In this document: piece by piece, positions 9,030 through 20,545 of the stretch
How positions within the stretch are numbered: position 1 is the stretch's first letter
Layout: every line of letters begins with the position of its first letter
Source: Amaurobius ferox
Lineage: Eukaryota > Arthropoda > Arachnida > Araneae > Amaurobiidae
Length of the DNA stretch: 64,000 bases
Direction of reading: 5' to 3'
Assembly (NCBI GenBank): GCA_951213105.1
Contig: OX578137.1
Location: 62,645,736-62,709,735, forward strand
Translations under genes and position numbers: made by a program
Notes under the pieces: generated by a model
Databases searched by the model: none
What the model was told of the DNA's origin: nothing
The model's input: only the letters and a program-made list of their open reading frames with translations

Positions 9030-9515
9030 ACAACAAAAGTTTGCAATTTCGCCCCAGTATCCCAACAGTACTCCGTCGACTGCTCAGTTCGAAGAACCAG
9101 GGTTCGATTGCGGTAGGAGCAGCAAGGTTCTTTACGTCAGCTCCCGAAAAATTCAACCCTGTAGGTTAGTGCAAGATATCTGAGGGCTAAAACTGACCCT
9201 AATACGACTAGCACAGATTCAGAGGACGCTGAGAAATGGAACGCCGACTTCAAAGCAAGAGGATTACGACCCCGCAGGAAGCTCTATCCTGGAGGATAAA
9301 AGTAGCACCAGGAGGCTAACTTGAGGTAAACATAGCAGGAGGTGGTTAGTCAGATTGTCAGTTGCACGTCAATCTGACATTAGGGAGTGAAGAATGCAGT
9401 GTCCATTTCGACAATAAGAGCTTGCAATTTCGTCCCAGTAGCTCAACGGTAGAGAATCAGCTGTCCCGTTCGAGATCCAGAGTTTGATTCCAAGTAGGGC
9501 AGAAAGGTTATTTAT
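9030..9515 (+). mobile_element. Pair of tRNA-like SINE heads with structured middle
   Basis: Two related heads start with GCAATTTCGCCCCAGTA (about 9040) and GCAATTTCGTCCCAGTA (about 9428). The second has a good A box (TAGCTCAACGGTAGAG) and a B-box-like AGAGTTTGATTCCA; the first has B box GGGTTCGATTGCGG but a damaged A box. Between them are a perfect 9-bp hairpin GTCAGATTG...CAATCTGAC (9349-9378) and a small TATCC/GGATA hairpin. I read this as two tRNA-derived SINE copies in the same orientation, about 385 bases apart. It ends near a C-run and A-run (9545-9565). Neither head folds as an obviously intact tRNA. Confidence 0.55.
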
Positions 9516-9819
9516 AGCCTCCTCTTGTTTCTCTCCCCCACTTCCCCCCCCCCCAAAAAAAAATTAACAGCTCTCTGATGTGTATCTATTTAAATTACTT
9601 TTTTGTATGTCTTTCGATTGCACCAATTTTTTGAAGAGATATCCCACTTATAGACGAAGTGATAGATATTGAAAAACGTTTGTTTAATACGCAAAGATGA
9701 TATGATGTGTAAATCTATCCAGTTCATGAGGGAGAGTGTATTCTCAAAGCACATGCTGCACTATAAATAAATGCAATCCAATTTCTGTTTGCATAAATAA
9801 TGTTCTCGAAGTGGATAGT

Positions 9820-9985
9820 CATTCGTTGACATGCGGAACGTTATTACAGACATCCTTCGTCCAAAACCGTATGGGAATTCTCCACTATTAGGATTGCGTG
9901 TGTTCCTTCTGTGGGATCGATTTCAATATTTCCCCGTATTCCCAGAGATTTCCGGATAAACTACGGTGGTGGATCAATTTCCTGC
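9820..9985 (+). repeat. Dispersed repeat, mate of 4310-4485
   Basis: Same block order as 4310-4485 (GTTGACATGC, TGGGAATTCTCCACT, GGATTGCGTGTGT). Confidence 0.5.
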
Positions 9986-11370
9986 CGAATTGTATTTGTG
10001 ATAACAGAAAATTGGGGCATGATTAAATAGGAGTTTAAGCACTTGGAGTTGCATGTTTAAATGCTTTTTAGAATAATAAAAGAAGATGACTATTTGTCTG
10101 TTTGCCTGTGTTTTCTGCAGTGAAAAATTTTAACGTTGTGCGGACATGAAATTCGGTACATATGTACTTCAGGACCCAGGAAGATAAGATTCGGAGAGAT
10201 TTTTTAAAATTTCTAATTGGTTTTTTAGTTATTTTACATTAAAGGAAGTTGCCATTCACAGCTGATTTGTACCATATTTTTCATGGTAATATCAAAATGG
10301 TTTGCGTCAAGAACCGTACTTTCAGCTCAAAGTACATTGCTGAAGGATCCTAACCTCCCTTTAAATCAAGCGCAGCCTTTATTAGTCGTTGCCAATTTCT
10401 TTAATTAACTTCGACTAAAACCTGTGATTTGAAGAAGGGTTAGGTTCTTTCGGTGGAGTACATAGACCGGAAAATAGAGATTGGATTATGCAGAGTTTCT
10501 AACTAAACACGTTACTAAAATTTTATATAATTTTTTCATTTTAAATGGCACAGTTTACAGGCAGAATGAACAGATGGCTTAGAAAGTTAAGAATGTATTT
10601 AATAAATAAATTCATTTTGTCTAAATTTTAATTTTTTTGCGAAATTCCACACCCATTATCAGTGTAACATTGCAAGTTAATGAAAAATTACTCTAAATTG
10701 TCTCTCTCTCTATCTTCAAATTACGTGATATTAGTGCCATATTTTGAATAGACATTTGGTATTGATTACGGGAATATTTTCAATTAAAATAACTAAAAAC
10801 GCAAATTAACAATTGAGATTAAAGAACATTTTTTTTGTCAGGGGGAGAGGGTGAGACACTCATTCTCCTGTAAATACTTTCCTGATGTATTGCATGGTAG
10901 CTCCAGTGTAGAAGTCCATCTTTAGCTTAAATGCATATCAAAAGTTGATCTCGATGTCCCAAAGGTTGGTATCTTACAGTATAAGATTTTCATGTTTCAG
11001 TGTAAATAATGCTGATCTATGAAAAACTTGTAAAAGTTATGACCTGCTCGAGGACCGTTATAAAGTTCAAGATAACTTAAAACATATGAATGAAACATAC
11101 TTCAATTTCATAACACCTGAGTCTTGATGAAATTATCACGACAATTAAAAGATGAAAATATTTTATTCACAACACTTCACTGGAAACCCAAAGTTTAATA
11201 TTCCCAACATACAAAATCTATATACGGTATAATTACAACACTAGCCATCTTATCCGAACTTAAAACTTACCAATTGGACATAAGCTAACTACGCGTACTT
11301 TTCAACATCTGAAACATAATTATTTATACATTACTGAATCCCAGAGGAACATAAACTAACTGATACATTT
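9986..11370. other. Unassigned A+T-rich DNA
   Basis: No gene recognised. Near 10075-10210 a run ATTTGTCTGTTTGCCTGTG followed by a GACATGAAATTCGGTAC block resembles the 5' part of Helitron-like elements, but no terminus is clear. Confidence 0.4.
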
Positions 11371-11644
11371 ACTAAAGATACGCTGATCCGGTGGTCGATC
11401 GGTCAGGGGCATGCGTTTCCGTCTGATCGCTGGATTGCAGGGTTGCGGGTTAGAATCCCGTCAGCTGGCATGGATGTTGTCATGTCGAAGCCAAGTCAGA
11501 CTTCCGCCCTTTAGGGAGCCTCTATAAAAGTGAAGCTGCAAATCTTCTCTCCTTCGCCATGGGATACCCTGGGGGGTCTTGTAGACGTGGTGCTTAGGTG
11601 CCCCTTCACCACGGGGGAGTTAGTTACGAACGAACTAAAGATAC
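11371..11644 (+). mobile_element. tRNA-derived SINE with 11-bp target duplication
   Basis: The direct repeats ACTAAAGATAC (11371-11381 and 11634-11644) bound a 252-base element. Its head has an A-box-like segment GGTCGATCGGTCAGGGGCATG and the B box GGGTTAGAATCCCG, with flanking GCTGATCC/AGCTGGCAT that could form an acceptor-like pairing. The body is G+C-rich, with CGCCATGGGATACCCTGG and a TTCACCACGGGGGAG stretch near the 3' end. The minus-strand frame 11511-11729 lies in it and is not a gene. Confidence 0.8.
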
Positions 11645-12285
11645 AACAATGAACATTTTCTATGATCCTCACATTACATTGTAATGTCACAGAGTGGTCA
11701 ATTCTTTGGCGCTTGACCGCATACGCCAAACTGATCTGACATTTCCCGATTCATTCCAGAACTATTTCTTTTCATTCTTCCTCTTATTTTCTATATTTCA
11801 TTTTTCCTCTTATTATCTATTATCTTCCTCTTCTGGATAACTACGATAGTGGGCTTTTTCTGAACTGAATTTGAAAATACTTGCATAAGTATTGATGGAG
11901 AATCGTCATATTATTTCGTCTTTCAATAGAGCTAAATTTACGTGGAATCTTTCACATTTTGAATTCAAATTTTTATAATAGGTTCTGTTACCTACTAAAT
12001 AAGTTATTGCTAGATATGATAAACAACTTACTTCTGAAAAGTTTCTATAATTATCCATTGATAGCAGCTAGACAATATATATTTTTTCTTAACTTATATT
12101 TCAAGTATACCCTGTGCAATCAATAAATGCAATATTCATTTTCCTAAATTCTATATAATAAGGAATACTCAACGAGAAAAACATTTTTTCAAATATACGG
12201 AGATATATCTGAAAGGGTTTAGAAGTAATGCAATGGATATTTAAAATAAACTTGATGTTACTATATTGAAACATTTGGGGCACTA
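11645..12285. other. Unassigned A+T-rich DNA
   Basis: No gene recognised. The small minus frame 12101-12283 has no domain. Confidence 0.4.
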
Positions 12286-12289
12286 ATGG

Positions 12290-12600
12290 TATAAAAACAC
12301 TTTAGATAATCAATCGCATTCAGACATAGCGTAAATATACTCTTTTACATTGCCTAATGAAGCAATTGCATAGGATGTTCCATTAGGATCCATTTTGAAC
12401 ATATATATTTTAATTCTGCTAAATAATTCTATTTAGTTTCCCTTTGAGATTTAGACAATTTCTGTCATTCTTCTACTTTGCGAGGAAGTCAAATAATGAG
12501 CATACTATACCAACTTAATTAAAATTTTTATTGAATTTTCCCCTGAAAACGTATTACAATAGTATCTTTGAAGTTGAATTTCATTGGTGGGAAGCTTAAA
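12290..12600 (+). repeat. Dispersed ~350-bp repeat family, copy 1
   Basis: Ordered blocks: a TAATGAAGCAATTGCATAG-like block, a TTTCCCTTTGAG-like block, AAATAATGAGC, CTTAATTAAAATTTTTATTG, then TCTTTGAAGTTGAA. Related copies in the same orientation are at 24895-25205, 28450-28760, 31195-31520 and 34890-35235. Confidence 0.5.
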
Positions 12601-13185
12601 AAGAGAAAAAAATACTTCATTTGTAAAAATACAAATATTCCAATGACTGGTATAATTTTAAGGAGTTTTTTTTGGAACTCGAGTCTTTTACTTCTAATTA
12701 TTTGGATGTGCTGAAAGGCAAACAATCCACTTCTGCAGGTACAAGGTAGATGTCAAATAAGAAATTTATTTAACTAAATTACGGGACTTCTTGCTGAAAA
12801 AGAAACTCAAAGCTGATACTTGCAAGAATCACAGTTCAGTAGAAGAAGGTAGGCAAACTAGGTATAGTGGATAGAGTCTACTATCTTGACCTTCGGATAA
12901 GTCGACATTTTGCATAGCTCGAATTTTCTTTAGATTTTCTTTGGTCTAATGTACTACGCTATAAAGAAGAACCTCGATAACTCGGCATCGCAAAACAGAC
13001 AGCCGCTTAAGTAAACATAAAATCATTTCCTTTCCAACAAAATCCAACAACTTTACATTTTCCAAGGACTTGGCGCAACATCCGACCAAAGAAATTTTCG
13101 ATCAAACGGTGTCGCGACGTTGTAATCTATCTATTATTTATTTAGATTATGAGCAATATTTAACATCGTTGTGAATTTTAAGATT

Positions 13186-13221
13186 AGTCTTGTTCATAAT
13201 TATGCTATTATGAACAAGACT
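13186..13221. repeat. Perfect 15-bp-stem hairpin
   Basis: AGTCTTGTTCATAAT (13186-13200) and its exact reverse complement ATTATGAACAAGACT (13207-13221) are separated by six bases. It is a stable stem-loop in A+T-rich DNA with no poly-T run after it. Function unknown. Confidence 0.85.
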
Positions 13222-13700
13222 CTAAGTTTAAATTCTATGAAACTTGAACGGAAAGTTAATCTGATTCGCCTGGATTGCGCTCATTTATGCTATAGCCATA
13301 CTACTATATGTAAGGGGTTCCCTTGAATTAATTTACGATATTTCATGCAATTAAATAGCATTTTTTAAAAAACAATGTTAATTTATCTATCTTTAACTTT
13401 TAATTTGAAGGTTTTAGTTATAAAGTATATTCATATAGTTATAACTAAAACCTTTATATATAGTCATATAGTTATAAATAAAGTATATTGAAGTCATATA
13501 GTTTAATGTATATTGAAGTCATTTCTATCGATGATTAATCAAATTTCTGATTTACAGTACTTAATAAAATAAAAATGAAAACTTAAATTCCGAATCGTGG
13601 AATAATATTAGTTTAAATTTTAAATAAATTAAATTTGTAAAATATTTTTTTACAGTCATGAATGTATGACTATGGCTCGAATATCCTAAATTAACATAAG

Positions 13701-14966
13701 TGTGGTAGCGGTCTCAGAACCAAAATGTGGGAAGAGATTCCGCCACGCACAAAACAGCCAGTGATCGTATATCACAACAAAACAATATAGAAATTTTATA
13801 GTGGTAATAATCAAACTTAGCAATAACCCAGTCATTATATTTCAAGTGAAGTTTTCCCAGTCTAGAATAATTATATTCTACATGGTATTCAGTGAGCAAA
13901 GAACATGAGGAAATACAAGAAACAGAGCACATTTATCAATTTAAACAAATCTATTTATTTTAATCATTAGCATATTTATCAACATATATTACTTAAATTA
14001 TCATTCCAAATAATTCAGAGCTTCCTTTATCATTAACAATCATTATTTCAATTTATGCTCTGCTCAAGAATATTCAATCACTATTTAATATGAAATCAAT
14101 GAATATGCTACTACTAAATCATGAATCTCAATACAATTCTATTTTACTTTTCTTAAAATTCAGCAAACCATTATTATTCAAAATTAAACATTTTTAGTGT
14201 GTCTGCGTTGTATAACTTCGTGCCAAGGATTTCAGTTGGAACTTCTGGTTCCAAAACCAAAAGGGATTACCTGTACAGTTGATCTAATCAAAACTCACAG
14301 AAAAGTTCCGGATTCGGAAAACACGACTTGAAGGGAACCGAATTAATTTCCAAAACGAGTGTCCAGGTCATCTCAAAATTCAACAGGGCTTTACGCCAGA
14401 TAATTCCAAGGAGTTCTTCCGTCCCGATATACCCACAGAGACCAACTCGATCCAATGCAAAAATCATCCTGGAATAAAAAAAGGTAAATTTAGAATTTAA
14501 ATATAGAAAGTCGAATCTTCTCCAGGAACTTCTTCATCCAGGCTCCAGGAATGGATCGTGGTTTCATCAGAAACAAAATATCTCCATCCAAGAACAATTA
14601 GCCATTTTGGCCAAAACCTTTGTCTTAAAGTTTAAGACAAAATTTCGATGCGACTTCTCCAAACGAAACTTCCAAGCCGAATCCCCGGGTCTCAAGAGTC
14701 CAGCAAAAAGTTCTCCTCAGCGCAGCTTCCTGATTGGCAGGCAAGCGCGCCCAGCAACAGCCTTCTCCTCAGACCACACGTCACACAACCAGGCGAGACA
14801 GAAATCCTGGCCCGCGCCAACGAATTCTCGACGAAACACATTTTTTAATGTAAAACCAATTCAAACAAGGCCTACCAAAACACAGCACAGGCACGGAAGG
14901 AAAGAAAAGAAGTTTTCTCACAGAAAAACTTGAAAGGCTCATGGCTCGCAGAACTGCGACAAGACA
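13701..14966 (-). repeat. 3' LTR of the gypsy element
   Basis: 1266 bases, nearly identical to 23618-24884 (1267 bases). Small minus-strand frame 13714-13932 and plus-strand frames 14607-14933 and 14648-14848 recur in the other LTR and are not separate genes. Confidence 0.95.
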
Positions 14967-14979
14967 GCTCCCCCTCCCT
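14967..14979 (-). promoter_or_regulatory. Polypurine tract (plus-strand primer)
   Basis: Read on the coding strand, AGGGAGGGGGAGC directly abuts the TGTC start of the 3' LTR, the position and composition expected for the PPT. Confidence 0.85.
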
Positions 14980-17176
14980 GGGAGTCAAAAATTTTCCGAA
15001 AACAGTGAGAAAAATTTTTCTCTCACTCAAAACACAAAAATACAAAAATTTACAAAGAATTTTAGGAACCTGTAAGTGTAAAATAATTTTGAAGAAAATT
15101 TTGGGTGAGAAAACGTGGGCCCCAACGTTTCTCAAGACAATGCCACTGCAGATCTGAATGACCGGCCATGACATTCATCACCACAGGAAAATGCCAAAAG
15201 TAAACCAAAAGGATGACAAAAATGTCACCGCATCTTAAAGGAACCTTTACAAAAAATTTACACATAAATACACTAAATACACTTAAATTCAGAAAAATTT
15301 GTCAAGGCACTTTGCCTGACAACAAAAGGTCTCAATTTTCATAATTGAGATCATCCAGATGATGCGAAACAAAAACATGATACAATATGAATTTAAATAC
15401 ACTTATACAATATAAATCAATTCAAAAAATTCAAAATTTCAAACAATTTTGTCACTTTCAATCACACCAAGTGACACAAAACAGTCATTAATTTTCATCA
15501 AAAAGGATTAAATATTTTGAAAATTAACTTTTAAATTAAATTTGTCATATTCAAGGAATGAGATTCTTTACTCATTCAAAAATTTCTCACTCTTTGAGAA
15601 CAAGGTCACTTTCAATATTTCAATTTACAAACTTTCATTTCAAAAACTTTCATTTCAAATTTTACTTTCAACTTTAAATACTTTCAACTTTCAACATTTC
15701 AACATTAACTTTGAATACATTAACTTTCAACTTTTTTTTTTAACATTAAAACATTTCAGAATTTTCTTATTCTGAATCCACTTCATATTACTTTAAATTA
15801 TTCAATTTACTTTTAAATCATTCAATTCATCTTAAAATTTCAATTTACTTTTCTTTCATAAAACTTGAAATTATTTCAAACAAGTGACCACTTCATATGT
15901 CACAAAACAAAATTGTTCATTCAAAACATTTGTCCGCTGAGAGAGAGAGAAGGAGAAAAATTCTCTTGAAATTCACGTCAGTTATGTAAAAGTGCAGGAA
16001 CACATCCGAAGAGCAAACTCGGCGGGGACTAACGAGTTGCCAGCAAATAAAAAAAGGGAGTGATGAAAATAATAAAAAAAAATACTCGCGTGCAGGATAC
16101 AGAGGCAGCAAAACAGGACACCAAGACCACGCCTCAGAAGCTTCGGACATCAAAAATTTTGGACAGCTTGCGCTGACCACATCATCATCTTCTTCATCAT
16201 CATCATCATCATCAAGCTTCACCAGTTTCCCACCTGGCCCCAACAACTGTCCTAGGTGGGCTCGGAACAAGTTGTCATCAAGGACTCCAGTCCTACTGCT
16301 TGCATCGGACAATTAAATTGCCCAGCTGCTTCTTCTTCAATGTCCAGTGTAACTTATTTCATGTTTGCGTCCTCCAGCCAGTCTTCCAGAAAAAAGGTTT
16401 TTGCAGCATTACAAAGAATGATGACCCACAGAAATTTGTGTAGATGTTTGAAAACTGCTGGTCAAAAAAACAACAATGTGAAAAGGAATTTCAAGAAAAC
16501 AAATTTCAACAACACATCAAGCCAAAAATGTTCACCTCTCTCAGCAAAACAAAATTTCAAAAACATTTATCAAAAGAGATCATTTACTTTTGATCTTCCA
16601 AAAATTTCATTAATTTTCAAAAATTCTCAAATTCAAATTACTTAAATTATTTCAATTACTTCAATTACTTTATATTTACTTTATATTAATTTCAATATTA
16701 TTTTAACAAAATCATTTACTTTTTTCCAAACTTCAAAAACTTTCCTCCTTTTACTTAGGGGAACACTTCAATTACCAACACCATTTTCAATTTTCATGAA
16801 CTTAAAACAAGTAATCAAAATTTTTTCACAATCAAACACAACAAGATAATCAAAGTCAATCAAAACAACAGGACTCTCGAAAAATTTAAAGTCCAAGGAG
16901 AGTCAATTAACAAAATTTACTTATTACTCAAATTATTTAAATTGCAATATAAACATTCATAAATTATAGTTCACAAAAATCAATCAATTTTCTATTTACT
17001 TTTAACTTATATGCAAGACTTCCATTAAATTTTAATTTACAACCAATTTTCTCATAAATTCTATTTTAAAAGACAATATTGAAATACAAAAATTTAAACA
17101 AGTATCATACTTTAATTTAATATATAGATTTATCTTGCAAAAATAATTTCTGAAAAATTGTGAACTCAACCAAAAT
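14980..17176 (-). other. Gypsy 3' region between integrase and PPT, no clear env
   Basis: About 2.2 kb of A/T- and polypyrimidine-biased sequence. The largest minus-strand frame (15917-16312, 131 codons) owes its Asp run to an (ATC)n microsatellite (16190-16215) and shows no signal peptide, furin site or other env hallmark. Plus-strand frame 16256-16645 is equally featureless. Several TTTCAACTTT-like short repeats occur near 15650-15740. I treat it as noncoding, or too decayed to read. Confidence 0.6.
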
Positions 17177-18877
17177 TTAATATTGTGAAAATCTTTGATA
17201 AGATCTAAGATTATAAGGTGTACATGTGTTTCTACTTCTCATATAATTTTGATTTTGGTGTGGTGTGTATTTATTTCCATAATACTTATTATTGTAAATG
17301 ATTCTTCCATTTCCTCTATTATCAAAGTTATTTGAATTACTTCTCAATTGATAATGTTGATTCTTATTAGCATGAAAGTTTGATCTGGTATGAACAGTAT
17401 TGTCATTCACTTTCTTAGGCAAATTAAATCTCACTCTTTTCACAGTCTTTTTGCTTTGAGATTTTTCTGCAGGTTTTGATAAACAAGATTTCAGTTTCAC
17501 AGAGTCTTTCTCAGTGGTGATCACAGGAGTAAGTTTATTCGTTCCAGAATTCACTTTTTGATTTTCAACAGATTGTTTTGAAAATTTTTGCAATTCCTCT
17601 CTTCTTGGAGGTAAAAGAGTCAGTCTATTCACATGAACCAATTGTTCATTTTTGGGATTCATCACATGTCTAATTACAAAGTTCACAGGTGACGTCTGTT
17701 TTATCCCTTTAAAAGGACCTCTATTAAATGAACTCAGTTTTCTTGATTGTCCATGAGGCAAAAAAGGTGTGTATAAATACACCAAGTCATTTACTTTGAT
17801 ATTTGGTATTTTCGCTTTTTTATGTTGTTGTAAAATTTGTGAATTCTCAGCTTTTTCCAAGTTACTTTTTACTACATCATATGTTCTTTTAAGTCTAAAT
17901 TGTAAATCTTCTCCATAATCATATATTGAATCATAAGTTGGAGGTTTAAATCCAGCCATCAAAGTATTTGGAACAGTTAAATATCTTCCATAGAGTAAAT
18001 ACGCAGGTGATTCACCCGTAGAAGCATGTATGGCATTTCTATGAGCCAATAAAGCAAAGTGAATTAAAATATCCCAGTTACTTTTATCGTTGTATGCAAT
18101 ATTTTTCAAGGATCTGACCAAAGTACCATTTAATCTTTCAGCACAGCCATCTACTGAAGGCATATAGGCAGTAGTTGTATTTTTAATTATTCTCAACTTC
18201 TTATAAAAACATCTTGCTGTTTTTGAAACAAAATTCGTCCCTTGATCCGAGACAATGTATTTAGGTATGCCATGCTGAGCCATATAGTGCTCTAAACAAT
18301 TTAAAATATCTTCAGTTTTAATTGAAGCCATAGGATATGCTTCAGGCCATCGAGTAAAATAGTCTGTGATGACTAATATAAATTTATTTCCAGATCTAGA
18401 TATAGGTAATGGTCCAACACAGTCTATGGCGATTCGCTCAAATGGATATGTAGATTTTGAAAAATTTTGAATAGGTGCTTTATTATTTCTAAAACCTCGG
18501 TTTACCACACAAATTTCACATGAAGCAACATAATTCTTAGTTTGGGAATATATTCCCTGCCAAAAGTATTTTCTACTAACAGAAGATAAAGTTCTTCTAA
18601 ATCCACAATGTGCATAAGTAGGACAGTCATGATGTAACCATAAAATTTCAGACACAAGTTCCTGTGGAACAACAACTCTTTCTTGTTCTTGGTGTCTACG
18701 TTTAGGATATCTGTGCGTACACCATAGTATATCATCCTTTCTAAAAAATACTAAAGTTTGTGGATATGGCTTTATGTTCTTATCTAAGAGATCTATAATT
18801 TTATTGCATCTAGGGTCAGATTTTTGAGCATTCTTAATTCTGATGAGTAACGTTGGACAAGTAAATGTTTGTTCCAA
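17177..18877 (-). CDS. Gypsy integrase (HHCC, DD35E, GPF) with basic C-terminal tail
   Basis: 566 codons, intact to a stop. The zinc-binding HHCC is visible as H82/H83...H90 and C120-x2-C123. The catalytic triad is D152 (IAIDCVGP), D211 (IVSDQGTNF) and E247 (GCAERLNGTL), with 35 residues between the last two. A GPY/F-type module is at about 387-400 (RGPFKGIKQTSPVNFVIRH). The enzyme would join element cDNA into host DNA. After about residue 420 the chain becomes basic and Asn/Ser-rich with no known domain, unusually long for the family. The first listed codon is TTG; the true protein is a Pol segment that continues from the upstream frame through a shift near 18945, where an open frame containing ENQNENN precedes it. 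It is the best-preserved part of the element. Confidence 0.93.
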   Translation of the reverse strand: MEQTFTCPTLLIRIKNAQKSDPRCNKIIDLLDKNIKPYPQTLVFFRKDDILWCTHRYPKRRHQEQERVVVPQELVSEILWLHHDCPTYAHCGFRRTLSSVSRKYFWQGIYSQTKNYVASCEICVVNRGFRNNKAPIQNFSKSTYPFERIAIDCVGPLPISRSGNKFILVITDYFTRWPEAYPMASIKTEDILNCLEHYMAQHGIPKYIVSDQGTNFVSKTARCFYKKLRIIKNTTTAYMPSVDGCAERLNGTLVRSLKNIAYNDKSNWDILIHFALLAHRNAIHASTGESPAYLLYGRYLTVPNTLMAGFKPPTYDSIYDYGEDLQFRLKRTYDVVKSNLEKAENSQILQQHKKAKIPNIKVNDLVYLYTPFLPHGQSRKLSSFNRGPFKGIKQTSPVNFVIRHVMNPKNEQLVHVNRLTLLPPRREELQKFSKQSVENQKVNSGTNKLTPVITTEKDSVKLKSCLSKPAEKSQSKKTVKRVRFNLPKKVNDNTVHTRSNFHANKNQHYQLRSNSNNFDNRGNGRIIYNNKYYGNKYTPHQNQNYMRSRNTCTPYNLRSYQRFSQY

Positions 18878-18915
18878 TTGACCACTTTTTATGTTATTTT
18901 CATTTTGATTTTCAA

Positions 18916-19317
18916 TTACATTATTGTCAACAGCATAAATTTCATTTGTTCACTTGTATTAGCTGAATTCAAATTGACTTCTAATTCTCTTAAATTGCCA
19001 TTATTATCATTGTTTACATTTTGAGAATTTTGATTTACATTATTTACATTTTGAGAATTCTGATTTACACTGTTATTTATCACTTTATATTGTGATACAA
19101 ATCTTCTAGGAATATTTTCAATTGAATTAGTACACTCATTAACATTTCTTGAAAGATAGTCAGCGACAATATTAGCTTTTCCTGGCTTATGTACTATTTG
19201 GTAATCAAACTGTGATAGAGATGCAATCCATCTTGCTAATCGAGATGTAAGATCTTTTAACTTAAATATAAAAGAAAGAGATATTTGATCACAAAAAAAT
19301 TGTGAAAGGTTTGCCAA
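18916..19317 (-). CDS. Gypsy Pol: RNase H C-terminal end and tether (frameshifted)
   Basis: This frame continues Pol after a shift near 19295. It carries the end of RNase H (CDQISLSFIFKLKDLTSRLARW; normally TDHKSL...) followed by the conserved HKPGKANIVADYLSR connector at about residues 43-57. A low-complexity Asn/Gln-rich tract made of two copies of NVNQNSQNVNN comes next. The shift sits in a run of seven A (plus strand, about 19293-19299), where one base added or lost restores reading. The first ~8 codons before CDQ are out-of-frame sequence. The frame ends at 18916 shortly after another shift. Confidence 0.85.
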   Translation of the reverse strand: MANLSQFFCDQISLSFIFKLKDLTSRLARWIASLSQFDYQIVHKPGKANIVADYLSRNVNECTNSIENIPRRFVSQYKVINNSVNQNSQNVNNVNQNSQNVNNDNNGNLRELEVNLNSANTSEQMKFMLLTIM

Positions 19318-20536
19318 TTAAGTAATGTTTGCAATAGTTAGTAGCCCACACAACGGCTAATGCTTCTCTTTCAACAACACTATATTTACATTCAACTTCG
19401 TTCAATTTGCGGCTTGCATAAGATATTGGATGTAAGATTTTATTTTCATCTTCTTGGGACAAGTAACAACCCAAAGAATGGTTTAATGCATCAGTATGTA
19501 ATATAAATGGCTTCCTAAAATCTGGAAGAGTCAAAATTGGTTTTGATAAAAGCTTTCCCTTTAAAATTTCAAAAGCTTTTTGAGCTTCAACAGTCCAAAC
19601 AAATTTCTTCTTATTTTCATTATTCTTGGTTTTGAGTATGTCAGTCAGCGGTAGTGATAATTCAGCATAATCGTTTATAAATTTTCTATAGAATCCAGTG
19701 AGTCCAAGAAATTGTCTCACATTCTTAATTGATTTTGGAACTTTAAATTTTTCTACAACTTCTAAATTATGAGTGTCAGGTTGTACTTTTTCATTGGATA
19801 CTAAAAATCCAAGATATTTAATTGTTTTTCTGAAAAAATGACATTTTGATGGTTTCAACTTCAGACCATGTTTGCTTAATCTTACAAAAATTTCTTCTAA
19901 TTTTTTCAAATGTTCTTCAAATGTACGTGATGCAACAATAATATCGTCTATGTAAATTCCAGATATGCCAGCCAGCACCAGAGACATCAATCTCTGAAAG
20001 GATGCGGGCGCATTCTTAAGACCAAATGGAGTTCTAGTCCATTCAAAGTGTCCGTCGGGAGTTGAAAATGAAGTTTTCTTGTAATCATCAGGATGTAAAC
20101 ACAATTGATAAAATCCACTGGTTAAATCAAGGGTCGAAAAATACAAGGCCCCTGACAAATTATCAATCAATTCCGAAATATTCGGAATTGGATAATTTTC
20201 GACTATTGTGATCTTATTGAGCTTCCGGAAATCGGTCACCAAACGGTAGCTTCCATCAGGTTTCTTAACAAATAAAACAGGAGTATTGTAGGGTGAAGTA
20301 CTAGGTTGTATAATTTTGGCATCTAACAGTTCGTTAACCTGACGAGAAAGTTCTTTCTGTAAATTGTGTGGAATACGGTAGAGTTTCTGTCTAACAGGCG
20401 TGTTAGACTCCAAATTAATTTCATGTAAAATTGTATCACATCCAGACAATTCTTTTATATTCTTAGCAAACACATGTTTATATTTATTTAGCAATTTTAA
20501 AAGTAAAGTTTTCTGAGCATAATTCATATGCTTCAA
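19289..20536 (-). CDS. Gypsy reverse transcriptase and RNase H
   Basis: 415 codons. RT motifs in order: VLFVKKPDGSYRLVTDFRKLN (~87-107), catalytic D137 in FSTLDLTSGFYQ, TPFGLKNAP (169-177), and the YIDD box (195-198) giving the three active-site aspartates, then KCHFF and LGFLVS, and GLTGFYRKFI thumb motifs (278-287). RNase H begins with HTDALNHSLG (D349) and has VEREALA (E391). It copies element RNA into cDNA. It is open from a TGA stop at 20546-20548, which is in the same frame as the upstream linker, and ends by frameshift at GKPFTIF. The ATG used is only nominal because Pol is expected to be a polyprotein. Confidence 0.95.
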   Translation of the reverse strand: MKHMNYAQKTLLLKLLNKYKHVFAKNIKELSGCDTILHEINLESNTPVRQKLYRIPHNLQKELSRQVNELLDAKIIQPSTSPYNTPVLFVKKPDGSYRLVTDFRKLNKITIVENYPIPNISELIDNLSGALYFSTLDLTSGFYQLCLHPDDYKKTSFSTPDGHFEWTRTPFGLKNAPASFQRLMSLVLAGISGIYIDDIIVASRTFEEHLKKLEEIFVRLSKHGLKLKPSKCHFFRKTIKYLGFLVSNEKVQPDTHNLEVVEKFKVPKSIKNVRQFLGLTGFYRKFINDYAELSLPLTDILKTKNNENKKKFVWTVEAQKAFEILKGKLLSKPILTLPDFRKPFILHTDALNHSLGCYLSQEDENKILHPISYASRKLNEVECKYSVVEREALAVVWATNYCKHYLIGKPFTIFL

Positions 20537-20545
20537 GTCAAAATC

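Noticed and set aside
15917..16312. Env or accessory protein of the gypsy element
   Set aside because: The frame depends on an (ATC)n microsatellite for its acidic run and lacks a signal peptide, cleavage site and a fitting transmembrane layout.
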